A stretch of DNA of 64,000 bases, taken from positions 372,001-436,000 of the forward strand of contig NZ_BSFC01000030.1 of NCBI RefSeq assembly GCF_027922145.1, given 5' to 3'. A model generated the notes under the pieces. That model was not told where the DNA came from and did not search any database. It worked only from the letters and a program-made list of their open reading frames with translations. This document shows positions 18,396 through 27,182 of the stretch, in pieces. This DNA comes from Novosphingobium resinovorum. Lineage in GTDB: Bacteria > Pseudomonadota > Alphaproteobacteria > Sphingomonadales > Sphingomonadaceae. A program made the translations under genes and the position numbers. The number at the start of each line of letters is the position of its first letter. The stretch's first letter is position 1.

Positions 18396-19858
18396 GGCTT
18401 GCTGCCAGCGATCACGAAGGCGCGGATGTCGGTGACCAGCTTGCGCCAACTGACGTCGTCGGAATAGGCGACGTGCCCGGCGGGATAGCGGTGGTTGACG
18501 AAGCGGTCGTCGGTCAGGTTGGCCTGGGCGAAGAGGTAGTCCGCCGCGCCGACCGTGGTAGTCAGGTCGTAGAGACCGGTGCCGACGAACAGGTGCAGCT
18601 TGGGCTCGGCGGCCATCGCGGCTGCGAGGCGGGCCATGAACGGCCAGTCGTTGAACGGGCTGTCGCCCGCACCGTAGGACCATTCTCCGGGGAAGCGGGT
18701 AATGACCTTGTAGCGTTCAGGCGCCGCCACGCCGATGCTGGCAAGCTGGCCGATCACCGCCTTGCCGTAGAGATCGGACACGGCGGAGAAGGCGTCGGCG
18801 CCGACCATCTCGCCCGCGTTGGCCGGGAGCGGCGCGGTGTAGCGCGCGTCGTAGCGGCCCAGCACCTTGCCCTCGGCGCGCAGCAGTTCGACGCGGAAGC
18901 GCTCCTTGGAGATGCGCAGGTCGTGGGCGAGGTAGAAGTCGGCTGGGATGCCGGTGAGGTCGGTCAGCTTGGCGGCGATCTTGGCGCGGGCGGCCTCGTC
19001 CAGCCCGCGGCCCTTGTAGAGCGCATCGAGGTAGGCCGGGCCGAAGGCGGTCGCCTCTTCGGCGCTGGCGGCCGGGTCGCAGGGGGCGGGGCGCTTGTGG
19101 TGGTAGCAGGCGAGCGCGGCGAGGGTCGGCAGGGAAACCGGATAGGTCACCACGTTGTCGGGCCGCTGCGAGGTCTCGATCATGTTGAGGGCCTGCCCGA
19201 ATAGCAGCACGCCGCGCACCTTGAGCTTTGCATCCTGCGCCCGCAAAGCATCGACCATCGCGGCGGCGCGGATGGTGCCGTAGCTTTCGCCGAGGATGAA
19301 CAGCGGCGAGGCGGTGCGGTGGTTCTCGCCGAGCCAGGCGCGGGCGGCCTGCGACACAGCGTCGGCATCGCCCTTCACCGACTGGTAGAACGCGGGGTCG
19401 GCATCCTTGCCGATCTCGGAGAAGCCGGTTCCGGGCGGGTCGAGGAAGACGAGGTCGGCCACGTCGAGCAGCGAGGCCGGGTTTGCGGTGACTTCCGCCT
19501 CGGCGGGCAGCGGCGCGGCAGGGTTCTGCGGCACATGCGCGCGCATCGGACCGAGCGCGCCCATCTGCAGGTAGGCAGACGCCGCGCCGGGGCCGCCGTT
19601 GAAGACGAACAGCACGGGGCGCTCCGCAGTGGCGCCCTTGCGGACATAGGCGACATAACCGGCGGTCGCGTCGCTGCGATCCGGCGTGCTCGCGACCGGA
19701 TAAGTGCCCGCCTCCGCCGTGAAGGCGAGGCGCTTGCCGCCGACCTTGACGCTTTGTTCGGCGCGGCCTTCGATCCTTGCCGCGACGGTGGGCGCTTCCT
19801 GTGCGGTAGCCGAAGTGCTCGCCAGCATCGCCAGCGTGAGGGTCAGCCAAGTGCGCAT
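18392..19858 (-). CDS. exported S10 serine carboxypeptidase (first of three)
   Basis: 488 residues. The signal peptide LTLTLAMLASTSATAQ targets the periplasm. S10 hallmarks: PVLFVFNGGPGAASAYLQMG forms the oxyanion region, Ser192 lies in LGESYGTIRA, and the catalytic His lies in RYPAGHVAYSDD near the end. S10 enzymes remove C-terminal residues from peptides and work at acid pH. The gene starts 2 bp after the aminotransferase stop and overlaps the permease start, so it is co-translated with both. Substrate specificity is not readable. Confidence 0.9.
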   Translation of the reverse strand: MRTWLTLTLAMLASTSATAQEAPTVAARIEGRAEQSVKVGGKRLAFTAEAGTYPVASTPDRSDATAGYVAYVRKGATAERPVLFVFNGGPGAASAYLQMGALGPMRAHVPQNPAAPLPAEAEVTANPASLLDVADLVFLDPPGTGFSEIGKDADPAFYQSVKGDADAVSQAARAWLGENHRTASPLFILGESYGTIRAAAMVDALRAQDAKLKVRGVLLFGQALNMIETSQRPDNVVTYPVSLPTLAALACYHHKRPAPCDPAASAEEATAFGPAYLDALYKGRGLDEAARAKIAAKLTDLTGIPADFYLAHDLRISKERFRVELLRAEGKVLGRYDARYTAPLPANAGEMVGADAFSAVSDLYGKAVIGQLASIGVAAPERYKVITRFPGEWSYGAGDSPFNDWPFMARLAAAMAAEPKLHLFVGTGLYDLTTTVGAADYLFAQANLTDDRFVNHRYPAGHVAYSDDVSWRKLVTDIRAFVIAGSKP

Positions 19859-19860
19859 GT

Positions 19861-21051
19861 TCAGTTCGTCCCTCTGGCTGCGAGAAGGTCGCGGTAGCGG
19901 ACCAGCCCGTCGGTCAATGCCTGCAATCCGTAGTCCACGTCGGCCGGGGCACGGGCGAAGCCGATGCGGATGTGCCCGGCGGCGCCGAAGTATTCCCCCG
20001 GCGCCACGACCACGCCGCAGCGTTCGGCCAGCCATTCGGAGAAGGCGATCGTGTCGTCAATCCCGGTCAGGCGCGGGAAGGCGATGCAGCCGAAGCGCGG
20101 CAGTTTGCCGGAGACGAGGCCCTCGGCGCGCCAGTGCGCATGGTAGCTCTCGATGATCGGGCGGGCCTTGCGCATGATCGCGTCGCGGTAGGCGTCGAAC
20201 GGCTCGGGCCGCTCCAGCACCAGCGCGGCGGCGGCGTGGGCGAGGTTGGAGACGCCGAACTCGGTCTCGTCCGCCAGCGCGCGGATGCGGCGCATCGGGG
20301 CCTCGTCCGCGACGATCCAGCCGCAGCGCAGGGTGCTGAGGCCGTAGGACTTGGTCAGGCTGTCGATCCCGATGATCGCGGGCGAGAGCGACACCGCCGA
20401 GGGTGGGCGCACATCGGCATCGACATAGGCGGCGTAGACTTCATCCACGACGACATGAATGCCGCGTGCCTCGGCGATGCGGGCGATGGCCAGCAGCGTG
20501 TCCCGATCCACCGCCATGCCGGAAGGGTTGTGCAGGTTGGACAGCACGATCAGCCGCGTCGTCGGAGTGATCCGCGCGGCGATCTCGTCGGGGTCGATGG
20601 TGAAGCCATCGCCTTGCCTGGTGAACTGATCGACGCCAAGGCCGTTGGTCCGGGCGATGGTGTGGAACAGGTCGAAGCCGGGCGTCTCGACCAGCACGGA
20701 TTCGCCGGCGCCGACGAGGGCGCGGTAGATCAGCGAGAGTGCGCCGGTCGCTCCGGTCGCGCAGAGCACACGGTCGGTCGCCACGCCGTAGCGCCGGGCC
20801 AGTTGCTCGACGACGTAGGGGTTGCCGTTGAAGGCGCTGGTATAGCGCGAGGTCACCGGCTCGGCGAATTCCTCGACGACGATCCGGCGCAGCAGGTCCA
20901 CCGGCTCGGGCACGGAGCTGTCGAACAGGCTGACCAGCAGGTTGCGCTCGGAACGCACCGAGCGGATTACCTTGCGGACCCACTGCGAGTACGAGCCGAT
21001 TCCGGCGTCGTCCGGAATCTGAGGGGGAGAGGAGGGCATCGGCGGGTTCAT
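19861..21051 (-). CDS. class I/II aminotransferase, PLP dependent
   Basis: About 396 residues, cytoplasmic. Fold-type I motifs: CATGATGALSLIYRALVGAG for phosphate binding, LSNLHNPSGMAVD with the Asn that contacts the PLP ring, VVVDEVYAAYVD with the Asp under the pyridine, and IDSLTKSYGLSTLRCGW with the Schiff-base Lys. It likely transaminates amino acids released from the peptides handled by the flanking peptidases. ATG 21051 is chosen; there is no clear Shine-Dalgarno, and an ATG 12 bases in is equally possible. A GC-rich hairpin (21093-21123) separates it from the receptor gene upstream. Confidence 0.88.
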   Translation of the reverse strand: MNPPMPSSPPQIPDDAGIGSYSQWVRKVIRSVRSERNLLVSLFDSSVPEPVDLLRRIVVEEFAEPVTSRYTSAFNGNPYVVEQLARRYGVATDRVLCATGATGALSLIYRALVGAGESVLVETPGFDLFHTIARTNGLGVDQFTRQGDGFTIDPDEIAARITPTTRLIVLSNLHNPSGMAVDRDTLLAIARIAEARGIHVVVDEVYAAYVDADVRPPSAVSLSPAIIGIDSLTKSYGLSTLRCGWIVADEAPMRRIRALADETEFGVSNLAHAAAALVLERPEPFDAYRDAIMRKARPIIESYHAHWRAEGLVSGKLPRFGCIAFPRLTGIDDTIAFSEWLAERCGVVVAPGEYFGAAGHIRIGFARAPADVDYGLQALTDGLVRYRDLLAARGTN

Positions 21052-21092
21052 CGCGGGGATCGTCTGTTTTTCCGTTCGATGCGGGAATGAAA

Positions 21093-21123
21093 CCGCCGCC
21101 AGTGCGTCATGCACCGGCGGCGG
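21093..21123 (-). terminator. intra-operon hairpin between receptor and aminotransferase
   Basis: Arms ccgccgcc and ggcggcgg plus an inner GTGC/GCAC pair, with one mismatch and a 5-nt loop. On the minus strand a short TTT follows. It sits 7 bp past the receptor stop, so it could partly stop transcription or protect the receptor message, keeping receptor levels above those of the downstream enzymes. Confidence 0.5.
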
Positions 21124-21129
21124 ATTGGG

Positions 21130-24100
21130 TCACTTCAGCTTGATGCGCGCGCCGACGAAGAAGCGGCGGCCGAGGATGTCGCCATAGGCGATCTGCGGAT
21201 AGGACGGAGCCTTGTCGGTCAGGTTGTCGATGCCTGCGCGGAAGGTCATGTTCCCGGCCTCGACTTGCGCCGAGATCGAGTGGACGATGTTCGACTTGAG
21301 GATCGGGTTCGGCGTCGTCTCGATCGTGGCGTCGTAGGCGGCGCGGGTGCGGCCGAGGTAGTCGAGCTGGTAGCTCACGCGCACCGGTCCCTTGTCCCAC
21401 ACTGCGTTGAACCGGCCGACCCATTCGGGGCTGCGGTACGTGTCATCGGTACGGATGAAGGTGGTGCCCGTTACCGATGTGGTGAGCAGGGTGTTGTGTG
21501 TGGCGTTGGCGGTCAGGCGCAGCGAGCCGAGGTCGCTGCCGCCGAACAGATCGCCCGGCGCGAAGGCATAATCGACGGTGTAGGTCTCGCCCCGGTACTT
21601 GACCACGCCTGCGTTGAAGGTGGTCGTGGTGCCGGTGACGATGGTGCCGCCGATGCTCGTCGAATCAGGCCCGGCGAGGCGGGTGAAGGCGCTACACACG
21701 GATTCCGAAGGGTTCGGATCGTCGAAGCAGGCGGCTGCGAAGTCCTCGGTCGTGAAGGCGGAGAGACCGTCCTTCAGGTCGATCTCGATGCGGTCGACGC
21801 TGATCGACAGGCCGGGCACGAAGCGCGGCTGCAGCACGATGCCGTACGTCAGCGTGTCCGAGATCTCGTTGCGCAGGTTCGGGTTGCCTCCGCTGGTGAT
21901 CGTGGTGCGGTTGAAGTTCTCCGCCGGGCTCTGGAACCGGGCGAGGCGCTCGGCGGCGCTCATGCCCGAGCCCGTGCCGTCGGGATCGACGCCATAGCCC
22001 GGGTTTGCCGTGAACAGCGCCAGACAGTTGGCGCGGCGGACCGCCGGGTTGGCGCCCGCGTTGATGCGGTCGGCATCGCAGGGGTCGTAGCCCGCCGAGC
22101 CGATCGTGGTGCTGGTGGGTGCGAGCAGCTGGGTGAGGGTGGGCGCACGAAAGTTGCGGCTGCGCGATCCGCGCAGGGTCACGCCGTCGGTGACTTCCCA
22201 GCGCAGGCCTGCGTCCCACACGTTTTCGCGGCCCGCGAACGAGTTGTCGACGTAGCGGAAGGCCCCCTTGAATTCGAGCAGCTTGACCAGCGGCAGCGTG
22301 AAGTCGCGGCCGATCAGCGGCACGATGACTTCGGCGGAAAGCTCGTCCGTGTTGTAGCCGCCGGACTGCGCGACCTGCTGCGAACCGTCGCCGAACACGC
22401 CGTCGAGGTTGGCCTGGAGCGGGCTGAACGCAGCCTTCTCGTCGCGGTGCTCGTAAGCGGCGCTGAACTGCACGTCGCCCATCGGCAGCGAGAACAGCGT
22501 GCCGCCCAGCGTGGCGAGCACGTCGATCTGCTCATTGGTCCAGTCGAGTCCGGCGCGGGTGCTGACGTACTTGCGGGCGGCATCGCTGACGGTGCCCGTA
22601 CCGAAGGGGTTGATCGGCGCGCAGCTCGCATCGTCGTTGGTGGCGTCGGCATCAGCGTTGATCGCGCAGACCGCCTGCCCGCCTGACAGGACCGAGTTGA
22701 TCGCATTGTTGTAGCGGCTGTTGACGACCTGCCAGCTGCGCTGCCTGCCCTCGACGCGGGCGTAGCTGCCCGAAACCGACCAATAGAAGTTGCGGCTGCC
22801 GACGTCGAAGTCACCGTCCAGCGTCAGGGCGCCGCGCCAGGTATCGGTGTTGTAGGTCTGAACCGGGTCGGGGACGAGGTCGTAGAAGTACTTCGACAGG
22901 AACAGTGGCGCGCCGTTGGCGAAGCTGGGGCGGGCGGCGATCAGCGCGGCCTTGGCCTCGTCGGTAAGGAAGGCGTTGTTGATCGTGAACGCAATCGGCC
23001 CGGCATACGTGCCGCCGTTCAGCACGGTGCGGCTGTTGCCCTGCGGGATCTCGCGGCCCTTGGTGTTGGCGTAGAGGAACTCGGCCGAGAGGGTGATGCG
23101 GTCGGTCAGGTCGTAATGGCCGATGGCGTTGGCGGTCAGGCGCTCGACGCCGGTGCGCAGGCCCGCAAGTTCCTGATAAGGGAAGCCCTCGCCGTCAGAG
23201 GCGAAGGGGATCCCCTGGATGGTGCCGGGGGCGTAGGGAATGACGCTGCCGTCGCTGCCGAACTGTAGCGCGCTGCCGGCGCCGTTGCGCAGCAAAAAGC
23301 TGGGCGGAGGCGCGGGCGCGGTGAAGATCACGCCGTTGCCGTTGAAAGGCCAGAACCCGGCGTTGAAGATTTCCTTGACCGAGGGGATGCCGTCGGTCGG
23401 CCCGGTGTCGGCGGAGTTCGACACGGTCAGGCGGCCGAGGTTCGACAGCGGGCGATCCGAGAAGCGCAGCGACGGGCTCTTCGACCAGCCCACGTCGACC
23501 GCGAAGTTGCCGCGCCCTTCGGCGAAGTTGAAGCCTGCGGTGCCGCGCAGCGAGTAGGTGCCGTAGTCGCCGCGGTCGGAGATGCCGGTCTGGCCGTCCA
23601 GCACGATGCCGGTGAAGTCCTTCTTGAGGATGTAGTTCACCGTGCCCGCGATCGCGTCCGATCCGTAAACTGCCGCGCCGCCGCCCTGATAGACCTCGAC
23701 GCGCTCGAGCAGGCCGAGCGGGAGAATGTTGGAATCGACCTGTGCGTCGCCGACGCCGTCAGTGCCGCCGATGCCCGAGCTGCTGGTCACCATGCGGCGG
23801 CCGTTGAGCAGGGTCAGCGTGCGCCCGGCGCCGAGGCCGAAGAGGTTGGGCGCCTGGATGCCCGATCCGCTCGATGCGCCCGAGCCGTCCGCCTGGTTGA
23901 GCGTGGGCACGTTGGACGGCAGGTCGTTGAGGGCATCGGCGACGCTGACATAGCCGCGATCGAGGATCTGCTGCTGGCCTACTTCGAGGACCGGGGCGGC
24001 ATCGGAATTGAGCGCGCGGCGGATGCGCGATCCGGTGACGACGATGGCTTCACCGGCGCTTTCGGCCCCGGCGCCATCGAACGCGGCGGGGCTCAGGTCC

Positions 24101-24183
24101 TGCGCGTGGACCGGCGAGCCGAACACGGCGACCGAGAGTGCGGTGGTGGTCAGAAGCGTGCGTGTCTGCCTGCGAAGTGTCAT
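21130..24183 (-). CDS. TonB-dependent receptor, large (peptide locus)
   Basis: 1017 residues, longer than siderophore receptors and typical of the OmpA-related/oar-like receptors sphingomonads use for peptides and glycans. Signal peptide LLTTTALSVAVFGSPVHAQ; plug motifs EAIVVTGSRIRRA, VSVADALNDLPSNVPTLNQ, GAGRTLTLLNGRRMVTSSSG and VEVYQGGGAAVYGSDAIAGT; C-terminal GRRFFVGARIKLK. No FecR-type signalling extension is seen. Its place between S10 peptidases, an aminotransferase and an amino-acid permease suggests that it imports oligopeptides or peptide-derived compounds. A 168-bp gap to the upstream peptidase gene may contain an extra promoter. Confidence 0.9.
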   Translation of the reverse strand: MTLRRQTRTLLTTTALSVAVFGSPVHAQDLSPAAFDGAGAESAGEAIVVTGSRIRRALNSDAAPVLEVGQQQILDRGYVSVADALNDLPSNVPTLNQADGSGASSGSGIQAPNLFGLGAGRTLTLLNGRRMVTSSSGIGGTDGVGDAQVDSNILPLGLLERVEVYQGGGAAVYGSDAIAGTVNYILKKDFTGIVLDGQTGISDRGDYGTYSLRGTAGFNFAEGRGNFAVDVGWSKSPSLRFSDRPLSNLGRLTVSNSADTGPTDGIPSVKEIFNAGFWPFNGNGVIFTAPAPPPSFLLRNGAGSALQFGSDGSVIPYAPGTIQGIPFASDGEGFPYQELAGLRTGVERLTANAIGHYDLTDRITLSAEFLYANTKGREIPQGNSRTVLNGGTYAGPIAFTINNAFLTDEAKAALIAARPSFANGAPLFLSKYFYDLVPDPVQTYNTDTWRGALTLDGDFDVGSRNFYWSVSGSYARVEGRQRSWQVVNSRYNNAINSVLSGGQAVCAINADADATNDDASCAPINPFGTGTVSDAARKYVSTRAGLDWTNEQIDVLATLGGTLFSLPMGDVQFSAAYEHRDEKAAFSPLQANLDGVFGDGSQQVAQSGGYNTDELSAEVIVPLIGRDFTLPLVKLLEFKGAFRYVDNSFAGRENVWDAGLRWEVTDGVTLRGSRSRNFRAPTLTQLLAPTSTTIGSAGYDPCDADRINAGANPAVRRANCLALFTANPGYGVDPDGTGSGMSAAERLARFQSPAENFNRTTITSGGNPNLRNEISDTLTYGIVLQPRFVPGLSISVDRIEIDLKDGLSAFTTEDFAAACFDDPNPSESVCSAFTRLAGPDSTSIGGTIVTGTTTTFNAGVVKYRGETYTVDYAFAPGDLFGGSDLGSLRLTANATHNTLLTTSVTGTTFIRTDDTYRSPEWVGRFNAVWDKGPVRVSYQLDYLGRTRAAYDATIETTPNPILKSNIVHSISAQVEAGNMTFRAGIDNLTDKAPSYPQIAYGDILGRRFFVGARIKLK

Positions 24184-24351
24184 GCCCGAATTCCCCGATA
24201 TGTCCCTGAAGGCCGCCGCGTTGGCACGGCGTTTCCCTGTCCGTCAGGATAGCGCAGGCGCCGGGATTAGTTTTGCGTTCGCACCGGCCTCGGCGCATCG
24301 CTCGCCCATGTTCTGCTGCGATCGCAATTCGGGGCGCAAGATTTATGCGCG

Positions 24352-25758
24352 TTATCGCAGGAACGCGGCAAGCTCACGCCCGAAGCGCAGGATTTCGCGA
24401 TCATCCTCATACATCATGTGGCCGCCTTCGTAGCATTTTAGCACGAAGCGCGCGGCGATCGAAGCGGGCAGCGCCGCGACCGTCGCCTGATTGCCCGCGC
24501 AGCTGTTGAGGGAATCGAAGCGCCCGGCGGCAACCCAGGTGCGCATCGTCGGCATTGTCTCCATCGCGCGCAGGGTCCAGGGCTGCGAGGGGCTGGGCGG
24601 GCCTTCCCCGGCCATGGCGCGGGCGAGGGTTTCCTTCGTGATCGGCGATTGGTCGTACTGCCACTCGCTGCCCGCGTTCGAGGCCGGGGCGTCGATCCCG
24701 GCATAGCTGCCCGCGCGGAAGCCGAGCGTGGTGCGGTAGTAGTCGAGCACGAGCGCGTTGTCTGCGGCCTCATCAGGTTCAGGGCCGGAGCGGCGCATGT
24801 CGAAGACGTCGAGCGTCTTCTTTTCTCCCGCGAGCAGCGCGGTGCGGAACTGGCGGGGCGAGACCCACAGCGTCTTCCCATCGACGATGGCGGGATCGAG
24901 GCCCTGATAGCGCGCCAGCTTAGTGATCACCGCCTCGCGCTTTTGCGGGGACAGCGCATCGGGCGCGGCGAGGGCCGGGGCGTAGACCTGCGTGGCCCAT
25001 TCGCGCGCTTCGGCCAGCAGTTTCGCGCGTTCGGCACCCGGCGCAAGGCGGCCGAGCGCATGGGCGGTGGCGATGCGGCTGTCGAGCGACAGGGCGCGCA
25101 TCAGGTTGCGGTCGGGCATGTCGCCGAGCGGGATGCCGCCCGAGATCAGCGCGATGCCCGCGACTGGCGTGCTGCTATCCACCAGCGCCTCGGCCACACC
25201 TGCCGCGCGCCATGTGCCGAAGCTCTCGCCCGCGAGGTAGAGCGGTGCGGCAGCGCGGCCGTAGACCTTGCGCCAGTCGCCGACGAACCCGGCGACAGAG
25301 GCGATGTCCGCGCGCGTGCCGTAGAAATCGGCGGCATGCTCCGGCGTATCGGCGCGGCTGAAGCCGGTGCCGACCGGGTCTACGAAGACGAGGTCGCTGA
25401 CCGCGAGTGGGCTCGCCGGATTGTCGGCGAGGCGCCCCCTGGCGATCACGCGGGGGCCGAGCGCATGGAATTGCAGCAGTCGCGAATCCGCGCCGGGGCC
25501 GCCGTTCCATACGAAGGTCAGCGGGCGGCGCTGCTTGCGACCCGGCACGATGTAAGCGGTGTAGAAGATTCGACCGCGCTCCTCGCCCTTGAGGTTGCGC
25601 ACCGGCAGTGTCCCGGCGCAAGCGGCATAATCGATGCCCTTGCCAGCGATCACGGCATGGTGCCGGGTCTCGACGGCGCCCGCCTTGCAGAGCGGCGCTG
25701 CGTGCGCAGGCATTGGCAAGGTCATCAGCAGGGCGGGAATGGCAGCCAGTCGCAGCAT
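24352..25758 (-). CDS. exported S10-family peptidase (second of three)
   Basis: About 468 residues. Signal peptide PALLMTLPMPAHA. S10 motifs: LTFVWNGGPGADSRLLQFHA, Ser179 in LAGESFGTWRA, and the catalytic His in CYEGGHMMYEDD. It shares the fold but little detail with the peptidases at 18392 and 27183, so the three are not recent duplicates. Two cysteines near the mature N-terminus (LCKAG, AACAG) may form a disulfide. ATG 25758 has GGAGACC upstream at good spacing. It is the first gene of the minus-strand operon and is divergent from the class V PLP enzyme. Confidence 0.87.
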   Translation of the reverse strand: MLRLAAIPALLMTLPMPAHAAPLCKAGAVETRHHAVIAGKGIDYAACAGTLPVRNLKGEERGRIFYTAYIVPGRKQRRPLTFVWNGGPGADSRLLQFHALGPRVIARGRLADNPASPLAVSDLVFVDPVGTGFSRADTPEHAADFYGTRADIASVAGFVGDWRKVYGRAAAPLYLAGESFGTWRAAGVAEALVDSSTPVAGIALISGGIPLGDMPDRNLMRALSLDSRIATAHALGRLAPGAERAKLLAEAREWATQVYAPALAAPDALSPQKREAVITKLARYQGLDPAIVDGKTLWVSPRQFRTALLAGEKKTLDVFDMRRSGPEPDEAADNALVLDYYRTTLGFRAGSYAGIDAPASNAGSEWQYDQSPITKETLARAMAGEGPPSPSQPWTLRAMETMPTMRTWVAAGRFDSLNSCAGNQATVAALPASIAARFVLKCYEGGHMMYEDDREILRFGRELAAFLR

Positions 25759-25935
25759 CGTGGGTCTCCGGATCACGCACCGACGATAGCGGCTGGGCCG
25801 AGGCATTTTTATGCGCAGTTGGGGTCTGTTGGACAGGCTGCCGTGCGTCGCTATGGCGCTTCCGGCGCGCAACATCGGCGAATTCTATTCGCGAAGACCG
25901 GGTTAGTGTGCATGGCACGGAGCACAGGAGCGCGC

Positions 25936-27165
25936 ATGGAGATCAAGGGAATGACACGGCGCGGCGTTCTGGCGGCGGCGAGTGCCGTGCCGGTGGCGGC
26001 CCGCGCGGTTGCCGCAATCAAGCTCACAACATTGCCGGATCGCGCCGCCTTCGCGCCCACCGTCGCGGGCTACCTCGATAGCGGGACGATGCACCCGATC
26101 CCGCTCGGAGCGCGGCCGGCGGTGCAGCGTTACCTCGACCAGCGCACGTCCATGGAGGGGCACTACCCGACCGACGAGGTCGAGACGCGCGTGAAGGCCA
26201 ATTTCGCCCGCCTGATCAACGCCGCACCGGAGGAACTGGCCTTCGTCCAGAGCACTACCGCAGGCGAGCAGCTGGTGATCGAGGCGCTGGACTTCCCGCG
26301 CGGCGGAGGGCGCATCGTCACCGACACGCTGCACTTCTTCGGCTCGTTCTATCTTTACGAGGAGCTGGCGAAGCAGGGCGTCGACGTGGCCTGGCTGCGG
26401 CCGGAAGGCGGGCGCATCTCCGTCGAGGCCTACGAGCGGGCGATCACGCCGGGCACCCGCCTCGTCGCGCTCTCGCTGGTATCGACCTACAACGGCTTCG
26501 AGCACGACCTGAAGCGCATCTGCGAGATCGCCCACGCACGCGGCGCGCTGGTCTATGCGGACATCATCCACGCGGCAGGCACCATCCCCATCGACGTGCG
26601 GGCAAGCGGCGTCGATTTCGCCTCCACCGCCAGCTACAAGTGGCTGATGGGGGACTTCGGCCTCGGCTTCCTCTACGCCCGCGCCGACCTGCGCGAGCGG
26701 CTGAAGCGCACCCATTTCGGCTACTACCAGCTCTCCGGCTTCGCGCCGCACGTCTACCCCTTCGATCCGCCGGGCGACACGATCGCCGACACCACCCCGC
26801 GCGGCGATATGGAAGGGCTGTTCGCGGGCGGCACCCGGTCGCACGCGGTACTGGCGCAGCTCGACTGGTCGCTGGACTACATCCTCGGCCTCGGCGTCGA
26901 GCGCATGGTGGCGCACCGTCTGCCGCTGCTGGCGCGCCTGCGCGAAGGGCTGGCGGCGAAGGGCTATGCCATCGTCACCCCGGAAGGATCGCGCACGCCG
27001 CTGGTGACCTGCGCGCTGGAAGGCGCCTACGCCAAGTTGTCCGACCCGCTGAACGCCGCGCAAGCGCGCATCACGCTTTCACGCAACCGCTTCCGCGTCT
27101 GCCCCTCGGTCTTCACGGACGAGCACGACATCGACCGCCTCCTCGCCGCGCTGCCGCGCGCCTGA
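25936..27165 (+). CDS. Tat-exported class V PLP enzyme (PvdN / isopenicillin-N-epimerase-like)
   Basis: 409 residues. The N-terminus MTRRGVLAAASAVPVAARA (from residue 6) is a twin-arginine signal, so the folded enzyme with its cofactor is probably exported to the periplasm. Fold-type I class V motifs: AFVQSTTAGEQLVIEALDFP for phosphate binding, ALVYADIIHAAGTIPID with the ring Asp, and FASTASYKWLMGDFGLGFL with the Schiff-base Lys. Exported PLP enzymes are rare; the best-known is PvdN, which modifies the glutamate of pyoverdine in the periplasm. Here the partner genes are secreted carboxypeptidases and a TonB receptor, so it may modify or open unusual residues in imported peptides. ATG 25936 has AGGAG upstream; the ATG at 25951 is an alternative. 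Confidence 0.85.
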   Translation: MEIKGMTRRGVLAAASAVPVAARAVAAIKLTTLPDRAAFAPTVAGYLDSGTMHPIPLGARPAVQRYLDQRTSMEGHYPTDEVETRVKANFARLINAAPEELAFVQSTTAGEQLVIEALDFPRGGGRIVTDTLHFFGSFYLYEELAKQGVDVAWLRPEGGRISVEAYERAITPGTRLVALSLVSTYNGFEHDLKRICEIAHARGALVYADIIHAAGTIPIDVRASGVDFASTASYKWLMGDFGLGFLYARADLRERLKRTHFGYYQLSGFAPHVYPFDPPGDTIADTTPRGDMEGLFAGGTRSHAVLAQLDWSLDYILGLGVERMVAHRLPLLARLREGLAAKGYAIVTPEGSRTPLVTCALEGAYAKLSDPLNAAQARITLSRNRFRVCPSVFTDEHDIDRLLAALPRA

Positions 27166-27182
27166 TCCTGCAGGAAATGCCC

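Noticed and set aside
25936..27165. Class V enzyme as cysteine desulfurase (IscS/SufS)
   Set aside because: No catalytic Cys loop is seen, it has a Tat signal, and no Fe-S genes are nearby.
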